This document shows positions 1 to 12,123 of a stretch of 64,000 nt of DNA, piece after piece. Each line of letters starts with the position of its first letter. Positions within the stretch are counted from its first letter, which is position 1. Made by a program: the position numbers and the translations under genes. Origin of the DNA: Labrenzia sp. OB1 (lineage in GTDB: Bacteria; Pseudomonadota; Alphaproteobacteria; Rhizobiales; Stappiaceae); the NCBI RefSeq assembly GCF_001624695.1, contig NZ_JSEP01000003.1, positions 372,001-436,000 of the forward strand, read 5' to 3'. The notes beneath the pieces were generated by a model. The model searched no databases. It worked only from the letters and a program-made list of their open reading frames with translations, and was not told where the DNA came from.

Positions 1-694
1 GCTGCTGGGTGAGCGTCGATCCGCCCTGTGACAGCCGCCTTGCCGTCAGATTGGTGTAGACCGCGCGCATCAGGCCAATCGGATCGACACCGAAATGCGA
101 CCGGAACCGCCGGTCCTCGATCGAGATGACGGCATTCGGCAGGTAAGGCGGCAACTGTTCCAGACGGACCGCTTCACCGCCCGTGTCACCCCGGTTGGCG
201 ATGAGCTGACCGTTTGCCGCTACGATTTTCACGTTCGGCGGGCGGGCGGGCACCTGCCATTCGGACGTCGGCGGAAGATAGGCGGCGTAATAGCCGACGA
301 TGCAAACGGCGGCGACAACGCCCCAGATGCCCAGAACCGCGCTCCAGTAGAGGCCGCGTTTGACCAGTCTGCCGAGTGCGGCCGGGATGAAAACGCGGCT
401 TTTCCGTTTCTGGCTGCGCCGTTTTGCACCGGACCGGCTTCCCTTGCGGGCGCGGGGCGCGCTTTTCGTCTTTGTGGACTTCGGCTTGGTCGGCTTTTTG
501 GTGGCCGGTCTTTTGGCTGCAGGTTTTTTCGCACCGCCGGATCCGGCGGCTTTGCGGGGCTTTCTCTTGGATGTTGACTTTGCCGCAGGCGCAGCCGGTC
601 TGTCCTGCGGGCTGAGGCGCAGGTCCAGCAGGCTACTGCCAGAGTCTCCAAATGTCGGTTCAATCCGCGCCTGGCGTTTCGCCCGTTGCGCCAT
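1..694 (-). CDS. Class A penicillin-binding protein (PBP1 type), N-terminal part, runs off the left edge
   Basis: Bifunctional peptidoglycan synthase of the inner membrane (GT51 glycosyltransferase plus transpeptidase). Only about 231 residues are in the window. I read the frame from the ATG at 694 (MAQRAKRQARIEP) to the window edge without a stop. The first 110 or so residues form a Lys/Arg/Ala/Pro-rich cytoplasmic tail. One membrane helix follows (near residues 113-133), then the start of GT51 with the catalytic-Glu motif EDRRF and GGSTLTQQ at the very edge. The basic tail is common in rhizobial PBP1 proteins. The transpeptidase half lies outside the window. It is on the same strand as olsB, 167 bp downstream of it. 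Confidence 0.88.
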   Translation of the reverse strand, partial: MAQRAKRQARIEPTFGDSGSSLLDLRLSPQDRPAAPAAKSTSKRKPRKAAGSGGAKKPAAKRPATKKPTKPKSTKTKSAPRARKGSRSGAKRRSQKRKSRVFIPAALGRLVKRGLYWSAVLGIWGVVAAVCIVGYYAAYLPPTSEWQVPARPPNVKIVAANGQLIANRGDTGGEAVRLEQLPPYLPNAVISIEDRRFRSHFGVDPIGLMRAVYTNLTARRLSQGGSTLTQQ

Positions 695-861
695 AGATCA
701 TCCGTCCCGTACTTGTCCGGCAAATTGCCGGGTTCCCCGGGACGATCCTAGAGTAGACCACTTTAAGGGGGTGTTAAGGCTATTGCGCTTTGGCGCCCCC
801 GCCTTGCCATTTTGAAAAATTTCTGCGGCCGGACATCTTATTGCCCCATCGAGGGGGAGCG

Positions 862-1809
862 TTAGCTGGAATAGCGGCCTGCGTCTGCGCCGTAGTAGTT
901 GACATAGCGCGTATTAAGTTCGGAGACGGGCATGATGATCAACACGTCGGTGGTGCCGAACTGGTGGTCCACCACCGCGCCATCTCCGATAAAGGCACCG
1001 AGGCGCAGGTAGCCTTTCACCAGCGGTGGCAGGGCGCGGAGTGCGTCCTTCGCGTTTATGGCATCGGCGGGCAGGCGGTTCATGTCCACATGCCTGTCTT
1101 CCACCGCACGCACGCGCCATTCTTCCGGAGCGCGGGCATTGTGATGCAGGAAGGAGAGTTGACCGGCAATCGCATCCGGATTGGTGCCCTCTATGGAAGC
1201 GCAGCCGAGCATCACGTCGATCTTGTGGCGCAGCACATAGGACCAGATGCCGTGCCACAGAAGTTCAACGGTTTTCTTGTTGCGGTAGGGCTTGAGAACG
1301 CATGAACGCCCCAGCTCCATGAAGCGCTTGCCGGGGTTGGCGTCGATCAGGGCCTGAATATTGTATTCGCCGGCAGTATAAAACCCGCCGTGCCGGTCCG
1401 CGATTTCCTGACGCAGAATGCGGTACGTGCCGACGATTTCCGGCTGTAGACGGCCGAGCTTGTTGCGTTTCATCGAGGCATGGTCGACGACCAGCAGATG
1501 ATCGCAATAGGCATCGTAGGGATCGGCGTCCCGGCGTGACGCCTGGGTATGCGCGTCCGCGATGGCCGACATTTCCTCGTAGAAAACATCGTAGCGGAGG
1601 CGCTGGGCCTTTTTGACTTCCTTGAAGTTGCGCGCCATGCGGACTTCCAGGCTGCCGATGCGGCCAAGGGTTTCACCTGTCTTGACGGGTGTGCGGATGG
1701 GATGAACCGGACGCGCCACATTCACCATGGCCGCACCGGACCGCGTGACCGGTGTAAACCTGCGGACCAGATTCCTTGGAGAAAACAGCCCTTGCCGCAT
1801 AATGGACAT
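862..1809 (-). CDS. olsB: L-ornithine N-alpha-acyltransferase (GNAT family), ornithine lipid synthesis
   Basis: OlsB transfers a 3-hydroxyacyl chain from acyl-ACP to the alpha-amino group of ornithine, giving lyso-ornithine lipid at the inner membrane. The 315-residue protein has a poorly conserved N-terminal extension of about 55 residues, then the acyltransferase core (FKEVKKAQRLRYDVFYEEM, the family's R-Y-x-V-F-x-E signature, and MELGRSCVLKPYRNKKTV). The length fits the family. The ATG at 1809 is preceded by AGAGGGTGG. No olsA acyltransferase is adjacent, as is frequent in this order. In Sinorhizobium, ornithine lipids are induced by phosphate limitation through PhoB. I see no clear Pho box here, but there is a nested dyad upstream. 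Family assignment is firm; the substrate is inferred. Confidence 0.87.
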   Translation of the reverse strand: MSIMRQGLFSPRNLVRRFTPVTRSGAAMVNVARPVHPIRTPVKTGETLGRIGSLEVRMARNFKEVKKAQRLRYDVFYEEMSAIADAHTQASRRDADPYDAYCDHLLVVDHASMKRNKLGRLQPEIVGTYRILRQEIADRHGGFYTAGEYNIQALIDANPGKRFMELGRSCVLKPYRNKKTVELLWHGIWSYVLRHKIDVMLGCASIEGTNPDAIAGQLSFLHHNARAPEEWRVRAVEDRHVDMNRLPADAINAKDALRALPPLVKGYLRLGAFIGDGAVVDHQFGTTDVLIIMPVSELNTRYVNYYGADAGRYSS

Positions 1810-2199
1810 TCCACCCTCTTGATTCTTATAGGCATATTGTCAGATGTCACAGACGAGTGTCTGATCAAACTGACATATTACCTTCGTCGGAATATTGGCT
1901 CCGCTCTCGGTAAGTGTACGTTGATTCCGCCGTAGAACACAGTAATCCGACAACTGGATGACAATCGTCACGATAGCCTTGAACTCTCCACCGGCGGAAC
2001 GGCGCGAGCTTAGCTTAGTCTATTGTGTTTGTGAAACGTGTCATGGGGATATATGCCAGCAGATCAGCAGATCATCAGATCCCGCAGCCCGGTCCTGCGG
2101 GTGAGGAGCGACGCGGAAAAAACCAGGCAGGCGGCAAGACACCGCAAAGCTGCGCCGCCGCTAGGCGCATTTTTTCCAATGCCGTGCGCACCGAGCCAT
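1810..2199. other. Intergenic region between the hybrid kinase and olsB (390 bp)
   Basis: Apart from the nested dyad at 1838-1875, I find no convincing gene here. Short open frames entering from 2025-2040 on the plus strand overlap the kinase gene and have no coding character. CAGATCA-like repeats occur around 2056-2080. The stretch 2117-2160 could form a GC hairpin next to an A tract (a terminator for the kinase on the minus strand), but the spacing is poor. Confidence 0.5.
1838..1875. promoter_or_regulatory. Nested dyad upstream of olsB, candidate operator
   Basis: Two inverted repeats share one axis at 1856/1857: inner arms CAGAC (1850-1854) and GTCTG (1859-1863), outer arms TGTCAG (1838-1843) and CTGACA (1870-1875). 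The centre is about 47 bp upstream of the olsB ATG, a usual place for an operator. The protein that binds it is unknown. Confidence 0.4.
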
Positions 2200-4656
<2,457 letters not shown>

Positions 4657-4778
4657 TACTCTCTACAAGATCCAGTTGGAGAGAGTGTGCAGCTTAAACT
4701 TTTAGAAACCGTTTCCTTTGCCCAACTGTTGACGGCACGCGGTTGCCGTGGCCGTGCTGGATAGCCCCGCCCGGACGC

Positions 4779-5273
4779 TCAGACGCTGGTCTCGTCAAAC
4801 CAGCTCTGCAGGTAAGTTTCCACGTCGGGTGTTCCCAAATCGTCGGTTACCGGCATCATCGTCTTCTGCCAGACGGTCCGTTCATGGTTGATCAGGGCCA
4901 GCTCCCAGATGCATCCGACCACATGGGGCCGAATGCCGGCGATCGGGTCTTCTCCATGATAGGGAAGGCGAAGAAGATCCTGACACAGGATGCACCCTTC
5001 AACCCACCAGTGGCTGGCGAGTGTCATTCCCTCGCCTCCCATATGGACAATCACGAAGCCGGGATATTCCTGTCCCGGTGCGACCTCGATATCCGCGACC
5101 CGCGCGGCGATCAGAGCCTGCGCTTCTGCAACGTCATCGCCGCCGAGAGCACGTCCCTGGTCGCTCAATCCGTATACCTTGAAAGTGAACGGCGGAACTG
5201 GCCAGAGACCTAGCGGAACCACTGTCCGCGGATGATATCGCGCGATTGTAATTTCGCGTCCGGGCAAAGACAT
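4779..5273 (-). CDS. Conserved hypothetical protein, 164 residues
   Basis: I do not recognise this family. The protein is soluble, with no signal peptide or membrane segment. It is rich in Trp, His and Gly, with a segment VHMGGEGMTLASHWW followed by EGCILCQD (a C-x-x-C motif) and a WELALINHE segment. The CxxC and the His residues could bind metal, but that is only a guess. The ATG at 5273 is the only good start. It lies 48 bp upstream of the trpS stop's far side on the same strand, so it may be read with trpS or separately. Codon use matches the neighbours, so it looks like a real gene. Confidence 0.6.
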   Translation of the reverse strand: MSLPGREITIARYHPRTVVPLGLWPVPPFTFKVYGLSDQGRALGGDDVAEAQALIAARVADIEVAPGQEYPGFVIVHMGGEGMTLASHWWVEGCILCQDLLRLPYHGEDPIAGIRPHVVGCIWELALINHERTVWQKTMMPVTDDLGTPDVETYLQSWFDETSV

Positions 5274-5321
5274 GGGTCCGGTCCAATCCGTTTGTTGTGC
5301 TGGACCGGACCCTGTCCGATG

Positions 5322-6401
5322 TCAGCGGACGTCTAGGAAACCGATGATCCTGCGGACATCTTTCAGAACGGGCGCGGCGATGGCGGAGGCCTTTTCCGCG
5401 CCTTCCTTCAGGACGGCATCGATCTGCGTCCTGTCGTCCATAAGCCGGCGCATTTCGTCGGTCATCGGCGACAGTTTGGCGACCGCCAGATCGGACAGCG
5501 CCGGTTTGAAGGCGGAGAATTGCTGGCCGCCGAATTCCGCGAGGACGGCCTCCTTTGTGGTTCCGCTCAAGGCCGCATAGATCCCGACTAGATTGTCCGC
5601 TTCGGGCCGTCCGTCCAGTCCGTCCGTTTCGCCCGGCAGGGCGTCGGGGTCGGTCTTGGCCTTTTTCACCTTCCGGGCGATTGTGTCCGCATCGTCCGTC
5701 AGGTTGATGCGCGACAGGTCTGACGGATCGGATTTGGACATCTTCTTGGTGCCGTCGCGCAGCGACATGATCCGTGTCGCCGGTCCGGCGATCATCGGTT
5801 CGGTCATTGGAAAATAGAGTTCTTCCGGCAGTTCCGGCGACGGATCGGGGTTCGGCACGCCGATTCCCAGGTCCTTGATCCGGTCCCCGAAATCATTGTT
5901 GAATTTCGCGGCGATGTCGCGGGTCAGTTCCAGATGCTGTTTCTGGTCGTCACCGACCGGCACATGGGTCGCGCGGTAGGCGAGAATGTCGGCCGCCATC
6001 AGGTTCGGATAGGCGAACAGGCCGACGGAGGCGTTTTCCCTGTTCTTGCCAGCCTTTTCCTTGAACTGGGTCATGCGGCTGAGCCAGCCCATCCGCGCCA
6101 CGCAGTTGAAGATCCAGGCCAGTTCCGTGTGTTCGCGAACCTGCGACTGGTTGAATATGATGGATTTCTTCGGATCGATGCCGGCGGCCATATAGGCGGC
6201 GGTCACTTCGCGCGTTGCGTTGGTCAGTTCGCTCGGATCCGGAAAGCCGGCGGTAATGGCATGGGAGTCGACGACACAGAAGATGGTCGGCATCTGATCC
6301 TGCAGCGGCACCCAGCGCGAGACGGCGCCGAGGTAGTTTCCGAGATGCAGGTTGCCTGTCGGCTGGACGCCGGAAAAGACACGGGGCTGGAACTCCGTCA
6401 T
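5322..6401 (-). CDS. trpS: Tryptophanyl-tRNA synthetase
   Basis: Class I aminoacyl-tRNA synthetase charging tRNA-Trp in the cytoplasm. The HIGH-type signature is [10 protein letters not shown] (residues 16-25) and the KMSKS loop is intact as KKMSKSDPS near residue 220. The chosen start ([12 protein letters not shown] at 6401) gives 359 residues, typical for the family, and is preceded by AAAGGGA. An in-frame start 48 bp further upstream would add a non-conserved tail. The order glnD-murJ-trpS on one strand is the conserved Rhizobiales arrangement. Confidence 0.96.
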   Translation of the reverse strand: MTEFQPRVFSGVQPTGNLHLGNYLGAVSRWVPLQDQMPTIFCVVDSHAITAGFPDPSELTNATREVTAAYMAAGIDPKKSIIFNQSQVREHTELAWIFNCVARMGWLSRMTQFKEKAGKNRENASVGLFAYPNLMAADILAYRATHVPVGDDQKQHLELTRDIAAKFNNDFGDRIKDLGIGVPNPDPSPELPEELYFPMTEPMIAGPATRIMSLRDGTKKMSKSDPSDLSRINLTDDADTIARKVKKAKTDPDALPGETDGLDGRPEADNLVGIYAALSGTTKEAVLAEFGGQQFSAFKPALSDLAVAKLSPMTDEMRRLMDDRTQIDAVLKEGAEKASAIAAPVLKDVRRIIGFLDVR

Positions 6402-6522
6402 CACTAATCCCTTTATTGGTGCGGCCGGTTGGAAGGGCGCTGTGAACATTTGGGCGCGCCGGGTGTAAGCCGCGGACAGTCGCTATGCAAGCAACAATGG
6501 GCTGCTGCCGGGCGTTTCGCTG

Positions 6523-8085
6523 TCAGGTGTTGCGCCGTGTCAACGCTTTCAGCATTCCGGCAAGGTCCGCGCCGCCGCTGAGCTGGGTGAAGAGCGCGAA
6601 GGTGACCATGCCGAGCAGGATCAGCAGCGCGAGGCTCGCCGCCCGTATGATCAACCAGCCGTCAGTGAGGTAAGGCGCAAGATAAAGTGCTGCGAAGTGA
6701 AGGATCGCGCCCATGAACAGGCTCGCCAGCAGGACCAGAACGAGTCTGCGGAGCAACTTGAAGTCCGGTGCGAAATGGCCGCGCCGGGCCAGAACGTAGA
6801 TGAGCAGTCCCGTGTTCACCCATCCGGCGATGGATGTCGCAAGGGCGATGCCGACATGTTGCAGGAACGGAAACAGGGCAATGGACAATGCGACATTCAC
6901 CACCATGCCTATCGCGGCGAAGATCATCGGTGTCTTGGTGTCCTCCCGGGAGAAATAGCCGGGCGAGAACACCTTGTTGAGCACGAAAGCCGGCAGTCCG
7001 AAGGAAAAGGCGGTGAGCGCGGCGGCGGTTCCCTCAACGGCGGCAGCATCGAACCGCACCCGCTGAAACAGCACCGAGACGATCTCCTGGGGAAGCACGG
7101 CAAGCGCCACGGCGGCAGGCAGGGTCAGGACGAGGGAAAATTCCAGCGCCCGGTTCAGGCTGTGCTGATAGGCGACCATATGGCCGGAGCGCAACTGCCT
7201 GGTCAGGCTCGGCAGAAGCACCACGCCGATGGCGATGCCGATCACGCCCAGCGGTAGCTGGTAAAGCCGGTCGGCGTAATAGAGCAGGGCATTCGCGCCT
7301 TCCTGCAGCGAGGCGATGATCTGTCCGACAGCGATATTGATCTGCGTGACACCGCCTGCGACGACCCCGGGGATGCCGAGCGTCAGCAGGCGTTTCGCCG
7401 ATTTGGTGTAGCGGGGACGAAAGACCGGAATGCGGAATCCGAGCCGTTTGAGGTCGGCGATCACCACAACAAGCTGCACGATGCCGCCCACCGTCACGCC
7501 GACCGCCAGAATGATGCCGAGTGTCATGCTGTCCTCGATCCCCACCATCAGAACCGTTCCGAGCACGGCGCTCATCACCACGTTGAGCATGACCGGTGCG
7601 AAGGCAGCCGCCGCGAAGCGTTGATAGGTGTTCAGGATTCCGCCGATAAAGGCCAGCAGGGAGATGAAGATCAGATAGGGAAACGCGATCCGGGACATCA
7701 GGACAGTCAGATCGAATTTCTCTGCGTCTCCGGCAAATCCCGGCGCCAGGGCCCAGACCACGAATGGCATGAAGATCTGCGCGAGTGCAGTCAGGGCAAG
7801 CAGGCAGAAGAGCAGCGCCGCGCCGATCTCGCCGGCAAATTTTCGGGCGCTTTCATCGCCCTCTTCCTCAACCGTCCTTCCGAAAAGCGGTATGAAGGCC
7901 GAGTTGAAAGCCCCTTCGGCCAGCAGTCGGCGGAAGAGGTTCGGCAGACGGAATGCCACCACGAAGGCATCGGCCACCGGTCCGGCGCCAACGGCCGCCG
8001 CCAGCAGCACGTCGCGCACGAACCCGAGCAGACGGCTCAGAAGCGTTGCGCCACCCACCGTGGCGAAGTTGCGGACAAGGCTCAT
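6523..8085 (-). CDS. murJ: Lipid II flippase MurJ (MviN)
   Basis: A polytopic inner-membrane protein of the MOP superfamily that exports lipid II for peptidoglycan synthesis. It has 520 residues and about 14 hydrophobic segments. The N-terminus MSLVRNFATVGGATLLSRLLGF and the segment FRLPNLFRRLLAEGAFNSAFIP are diagnostic of MviN. The start ATG at 8085 lies 33 bp downstream of the glnD stop, so the two are probably co-transcribed. trpS follows after 121 bp. Confidence 0.96.
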   Translation of the reverse strand: MSLVRNFATVGGATLLSRLLGFVRDVLLAAAVGAGPVADAFVVAFRLPNLFRRLLAEGAFNSAFIPLFGRTVEEEGDESARKFAGEIGAALLFCLLALTALAQIFMPFVVWALAPGFAGDAEKFDLTVLMSRIAFPYLIFISLLAFIGGILNTYQRFAAAAFAPVMLNVVMSAVLGTVLMVGIEDSMTLGIILAVGVTVGGIVQLVVVIADLKRLGFRIPVFRPRYTKSAKRLLTLGIPGVVAGGVTQINIAVGQIIASLQEGANALLYYADRLYQLPLGVIGIAIGVVLLPSLTRQLRSGHMVAYQHSLNRALEFSLVLTLPAAVALAVLPQEIVSVLFQRVRFDAAAVEGTAAALTAFSFGLPAFVLNKVFSPGYFSREDTKTPMIFAAIGMVVNVALSIALFPFLQHVGIALATSIAGWVNTGLLIYVLARRGHFAPDFKLLRRLVLVLLASLFMGAILHFAALYLAPYLTDGWLIIRAASLALLILLGMVTFALFTQLSGGADLAGMLKALTRRNT

Positions 8086-8118
8086 GCCAGTAGGGCTCCG
8101 GTTGGAGGTTTGAACGGT

Positions 8119-10953
8119 TCAGGAAGCCTGGCGCTGACCTTTGCGGGCGACCGGCGCAGCCGGATCCAGTTCCACCTGACCTTCGACCGCATTGACCAGC
8201 CGTTCGCGAATGATTTCCTGACGGCCGATATTAGCGATCTTTTGTCCGGTGAGGTCGGTGACGTAAATAACATCGACGACTTTCTCGCCGAATGTCGAGA
8301 TATGGGCGGAGCCGATATTGAGGTTGAGCGTGGCAATGCACCGGGTCAGGTCGTAGAGCAGGCCGGGCCGATCCAGACCGGTAATTTCCAGAACGGTATA
8401 GACGTCGGAAAGAGAATTGTTGATCAGCACTTCCGAGGCGACCTTGAATGCCTTCATCCGGCCTTTCACGGTGCCCTTTTTGGTCACCGGCTCGGGCAGA
8501 CGCTCTTCGCCGCGCAGGGCGGTTTCGATGAGCCGGGTGATCCGCTCACCGCGCCGGAGCTCATCCTCGTCATCGGGCAGTTCCCGCCCGATGAAGACCG
8601 TATCGAGCGCGAAACCGTCGGTGGTCGTGTCGATCTGCGCATCGACGATGTTGGCGCCGGTGGAATAGCACGAGCCCGCGATGATGGAGAGCAGACGAGG
8701 ATGGTCGGGTGCGACGATCGTCAGTTCGGTGACCCCTTCGAACGCGCGCGGTGTGACCTGGAAGGCCAGGTGCCGGTTTTCCAGATCCGCCTTGTGAAAC
8801 AGTTCGGCGTGCGCCGCGAGGCGTTCGGCTTCCGTCCTCAGCCAGTAGGCCGGATAATGGCGATTGAGATAGGCCTTTTTTTCCTTGTCCTTCCAGTGGC
8901 CGATCTTGCCGGAGAGCTCATCCTTGGCGTCGCGGATCGTCTGGCTGTGGGACAATTTCGTGTGGCCACCGGACAAGTGCGGTTCGGTGGCGTAGTAGAG
9001 AGTTCTGAGCAGCTGGCCTTTCCAGCCGTTGAACACACCCGGCCCGACGGCGCGAATGTCCGCCACCGTCAGGATCAGCAGCAGTTTCAGCCGTTCCAGG
9101 GATTGTACGGTCTGCGCGAAATCGGTGATGGTCTTGCGGTCCGAGAGATCGCGCGACTGGGCAATCATGCTCATGTCCAGATGATGCTCGATAAGCCAGG
9201 CAACCGTTCCCGTCTCCGCTTCGTTCAGCCCGAAGCGGGGGCACAGTTTGCGGGCGACCCTGGCGCCGGCGATGGAATGGTCTTCCGGGCGGCCCTTGGC
9301 GATATCGTGCAGGAACATGGCCACATAAAGCAGCTTGCGGTTCTGCAGCGTGCGGATCAGATCCGTGGCCAGGGGATGATCGTCACCGGAGTTGCCCCGT
9401 TCGATGTCCGCCAGAACGCCTATCGACCGGATCAGATGCTCATCGACCGTATAGTGATGGTACATGCTGAACTGCATCATCGCGACGACCTTGCCGAATT
9501 CCGGCACGAACCGGCCGAGAACGCCGGTTTCATTCATCTTCCGGATCGTTCTCTCCGGATAGTTGCGCGATGTCAGCACCGAAAGGAACAGGCGGTTGGC
9601 TTCCGGATCGTTCCGGAGTTTGGAATCCACGAGTTTCAGAGACTGCTGTATCAGCCGGGTGAGCCGCGGATGCATGTTGTAATTATTCTTGCCCGAGATC
9701 TGGAACACCCGCAGGAGATTGGTCGGATCGGTTTCAAATATCGATTCGCTCGCGGCATTGAGGCGGTTGTGTTCAACCACGAATCCCGGGGCGCCCTCTA
9801 CCGGTTTGGACGCATATGACCCCCGGCTGCCACGCAGCCGCCGCACCATGCCGGAGATGCCCTTGCCCTCCGGCTCCTTGACATGTTCTTCCTCGAGCGC
9901 GGCGCAGATGATGCGGGTCAGGTCACCCACCTCCTTGGCAACCAGGAAGTAGTGCTTCATGAAGCGTTCCACATCCTTCATGCCGGGATGCTGGGTGTAG
10001 CCAAGACGGATCGCGATTTCACGCTGCACGTCGAAGGACAGGCGTTCCTCCGGCCTGCCGGCCAGGAAATGAAGGTGGCACCGTACCGCCCACAGGAAAT
10101 CTTCGGTCTTCTTGAACCGCAGATATTCGGAACGGGTCAGGACGCCCTTCTTTACGAGTTCCGACTGCCTGTTGACCCGGTAATGATATTTGGCGATCCA
10201 GAACAGCGTATTGAGGTCGCGCAAGCCGCCCTTGCCCTCCTTGATGTTCGGCTCGACAAGGTAACGGGACATGCCCTGGCGCTTGTGGCGTTCGTCCCTT
10301 TCCTCAAGTTTCGCGGCGATGAATTCCGAGCTCGTGCCCTCCACCACTTCGGTGTCGAAGCGTTTCACCAGCTCTTCGTAGAGCGGTTCGTCACCCCAGA
10401 TATAGCGGGCTTCGAGAACCGCTGTCCGGATGGTCATGTCGGAACGCGCCAGCCGGATGCATTCGTCGATATTTCGCGTGGCGTGACCCACCTTGAAGCC
10501 GAGATCCCAGAGCATGTAGAGGATGTATTCCACCACCTGCTCGCCCCAGGGCGTCTGCTTGTAGGGAAGGATGAACAGAAGGTCGATGTCCGATCCCGGC
10601 GCCAGTGTCCCGCGCCCGTACCCGCCGACCGCCGCGACGGCCATGCGCTCGGCGGCAGAAGGGTTCTTGACGCGGTAGACATGGTGAAGGGCGAAATCGT
10701 AGATCACGCGGATCAGTTCATCCTGAAGGAACGACAGCCGCCGCGCGCAGGACAACCCGCCGCCATCCTCGTTCAGCAGCGTTTGAACCTTGTCACGCCC
10801 GGTCTTCACGGTTGTTTTCAGTTCGGCCAGAACAGCCGCCCGGACCTTGCTGTCGGAGCCGTCCCCGTCACTGTCCGACGTCAGTGCCGTCAGACGGGCC
10901 CGCAGGGCCGCCGAGTCGAAAATTCCGGCGATTTCTTCCTGGGAAAGTTTCAT
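8119..10953 (-). CDS. glnD: Bifunctional PII uridylyltransferase/uridylyl-removing enzyme
   Basis: GlnD senses glutamine and modifies or demodifies PII proteins (GlnB/GlnK), which sets the nitrogen status signal. The 944-residue protein contains a nucleotidyltransferase domain (GGYGRGTLAPGSDIDLLF), the GlnD linker domain, an HD domain (FLHDIAKGRPEDHS) that removes UMP, and two C-terminal ACT domains (ELTIVAPDHPRLL and VLEITGLDRPGLLYDLT) that bind glutamine. All catalytic motifs look intact. It heads the glnD-murJ-trpS run. In many relatives mutS precedes glnD; here the upstream neighbour is an XRE regulator instead. Confidence 0.96.
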   Translation of the reverse strand: MKLSQEEIAGIFDSAALRARLTALTSDSDGDGSDSKVRAAVLAELKTTVKTGRDKVQTLLNEDGGGLSCARRLSFLQDELIRVIYDFALHHVYRVKNPSAAERMAVAAVGGYGRGTLAPGSDIDLLFILPYKQTPWGEQVVEYILYMLWDLGFKVGHATRNIDECIRLARSDMTIRTAVLEARYIWGDEPLYEELVKRFDTEVVEGTSSEFIAAKLEERDERHKRQGMSRYLVEPNIKEGKGGLRDLNTLFWIAKYHYRVNRQSELVKKGVLTRSEYLRFKKTEDFLWAVRCHLHFLAGRPEERLSFDVQREIAIRLGYTQHPGMKDVERFMKHYFLVAKEVGDLTRIICAALEEEHVKEPEGKGISGMVRRLRGSRGSYASKPVEGAPGFVVEHNRLNAASESIFETDPTNLLRVFQISGKNNYNMHPRLTRLIQQSLKLVDSKLRNDPEANRLFLSVLTSRNYPERTIRKMNETGVLGRFVPEFGKVVAMMQFSMYHHYTVDEHLIRSIGVLADIERGNSGDDHPLATDLIRTLQNRKLLYVAMFLHDIAKGRPEDHSIAGARVARKLCPRFGLNEAETGTVAWLIEHHLDMSMIAQSRDLSDRKTITDFAQTVQSLERLKLLLILTVADIRAVGPGVFNGWKGQLLRTLYYATEPHLSGGHTKLSHSQTIRDAKDELSGKIGHWKDKEKKAYLNRHYPAYWLRTEAERLAAHAELFHKADLENRHLAFQVTPRAFEGVTELTIVAPDHPRLLSIIAGSCYSTGANIVDAQIDTTTDGFALDTVFIGRELPDDEDELRRGERITRLIETALRGEERLPEPVTKKGTVKGRMKAFKVASEVLINNSLSDVYTVLEITGLDRPGLLYDLTRCIATLNLNIGSAHISTFGEKVVDVIYVTDLTGQKIANIGRQEIIRERLVNAVEGQVELDPAAPVARKGQRQAS

Positions 10954-11171
10954 ACTGATCTAGAATTCCATACCACAGACGCAAGTCAGTTGCCGTTTAT
11001 ATAGATGCGGCAGGATAAGGACACGTAAATCTGTTTCATGAGTGCACGGTGGCGCGGTCCCGGGCCCTGCCGGTCCGTAGGTTGATACGCCGGGGCAGGG
11101 AGTAAAAGATCAGGTCCGGCCCCGACCGGAAAAGAACAGTTGCCGACCCCGGAGACAGCGACGCAACACCC

Positions 11172-11543
11172 TCAGATATCGTCCTTAGCCGCAGCGACCC
11201 GCAATTGATGCAGAAGCGCCGCGAGCGAGTCATCCGACAACCCGCCAATCTTCTTTGCAAGCTGGTTGGCCAGTTCGGTGGCCTTCGGGCTCAGTCCCGC
11301 CGTATCGATGGTGACGCGAGGGTCGGACAACTCGGCGAGCCGCTGAATTTCTTCCGCTTCGTCCCAGATGACATTGAAATAGGTGATGATCCGCTGCACC
11401 AGGAACCAGGTGGGCTTGCCGCGCTTGCCGTGTTCCAGTGCGGACAGATAGGCGCTGGAGACGGAGAGTGCCGCGGCCATTTCCTTCAGCGAAACGCCTC
11501 GTTTCGTCCTGAGTTCCCGGATTTTCGCGCCAAGCGGTGTCAC
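11172..11543 (-). CDS. XRE-family helix-turn-helix regulator
   Basis: A small DNA-binding protein (about 123 residues). The HTH spans roughly residues 5-60 (IRELRTKRGVSLKEMAAALSVSS, then AYLSALEHGKRGKP), followed by a helical C-terminal part. I choose the GTG at 11543, preceded by AAAGGTAGGA, because it sits 4 bp after the smr stop; a start at 11603 would overlap smr by 56 bp. It is the last gene of the timA-mltA-smr-xre operon, a conserved Rhizobiales order. The target is unknown. Confidence 0.85.
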   Translation of the reverse strand: MTPLGAKIRELRTKRGVSLKEMAAALSVSSAYLSALEHGKRGKPTWFLVQRIITYFNVIWDEAEEIQRLAELSDPRVTIDTAGLSPKATELANQLAKKIGGLSDDSLAALLHQLRVAAAKDDI

Positions 11544-11547
11544 TGTC

Positions 11548-12120
11548 CTACCTTTTTCTTCGAACGCGGACGTACAGAGCGCCAGCTCCGCCATGGCTGG
11601 CATGCGCTTCCTCGTATCCGATTACGACGGAACGCAGGTCTGGCAGGGAAAGCCACTGGGGGACCATTCTGCGCAAAATTCCCCGTTCGTCCATATAGGC
11701 CCGTTCCGGGCCTCCCCCTTTTCCGGTAATCACCAGAACGACTTTATGCTGGCGGGCCTGCGCCTGATACAAAAATCCGCGCAGCCGCTCATGAGCCTGG
11801 TGCTGGGTGAGACCGTGAAGGTCGATCCGGGAATCGATGGCCTGAACGCCCCGGACGATTTTCCTGCGGAAGCGGTGTTCCAGCTGGTGCAGGGGCTGTG
11901 GCGGAGCCGGTTGCTTTTCCGCAGGTGGCGGCTTGATCGCCGTGGCGGTTTTCGCTGTCTTGCCGCTGCCGGACGCTGCCGCGGCCTCAAGGGATTTTGC
12001 CAGTTCTTTTTCAAGCTCGGAGGCGCGCTCGGGATGCATGGGTGTCAGCGTGCGGGTAACCTTGCCCCACAGGTCCCGGTCCTCCGGCGAAAGTGTCCCC
12101 TTTTTGCCGCGCTTCGACAT
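11548..12120 (-). CDS. Smr/MutS2-type endonuclease-domain protein
   Basis: A 190-residue protein with a charged, Pro/Ala-rich N-terminal half and a C-terminal Smr domain (about 95-188). Its signature is IDLHGLTQHQAHERLRGFL, followed by VLVITGKGGG. Smr domains bind or nick nucleic acids; stand-alone bacterial members have been tied to mRNA or ribosome-rescue roles, but the role of this alphaproteobacterial form is not established. It lies 3 bp from mltA and 4 bp from xre in one operon. Confidence 0.88.
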   Translation of the reverse strand: MSKRGKKGTLSPEDRDLWGKVTRTLTPMHPERASELEKELAKSLEAAAASGSGKTAKTATAIKPPPAEKQPAPPQPLHQLEHRFRRKIVRGVQAIDSRIDLHGLTQHQAHERLRGFLYQAQARQHKVVLVITGKGGGPERAYMDERGILRRMVPQWLSLPDLRSVVIGYEEAHASHGGAGALYVRVRRKR

Positions 12121-12123
12121 CCT

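Noticed and set aside
1838-1860. TGTCA half sites as a Pho box for olsB
   Set aside because: The half sites are 7 and 13 bp apart, not the 11-bp period of PhoB boxes.
7621-9819. 732-codon plus-strand open frame
   Set aside because: It is antisense to murJ and glnD, both certain; the translation is low-complexity (His/Gln/Gly/Arg-rich), as expected of a GC-rich shadow.
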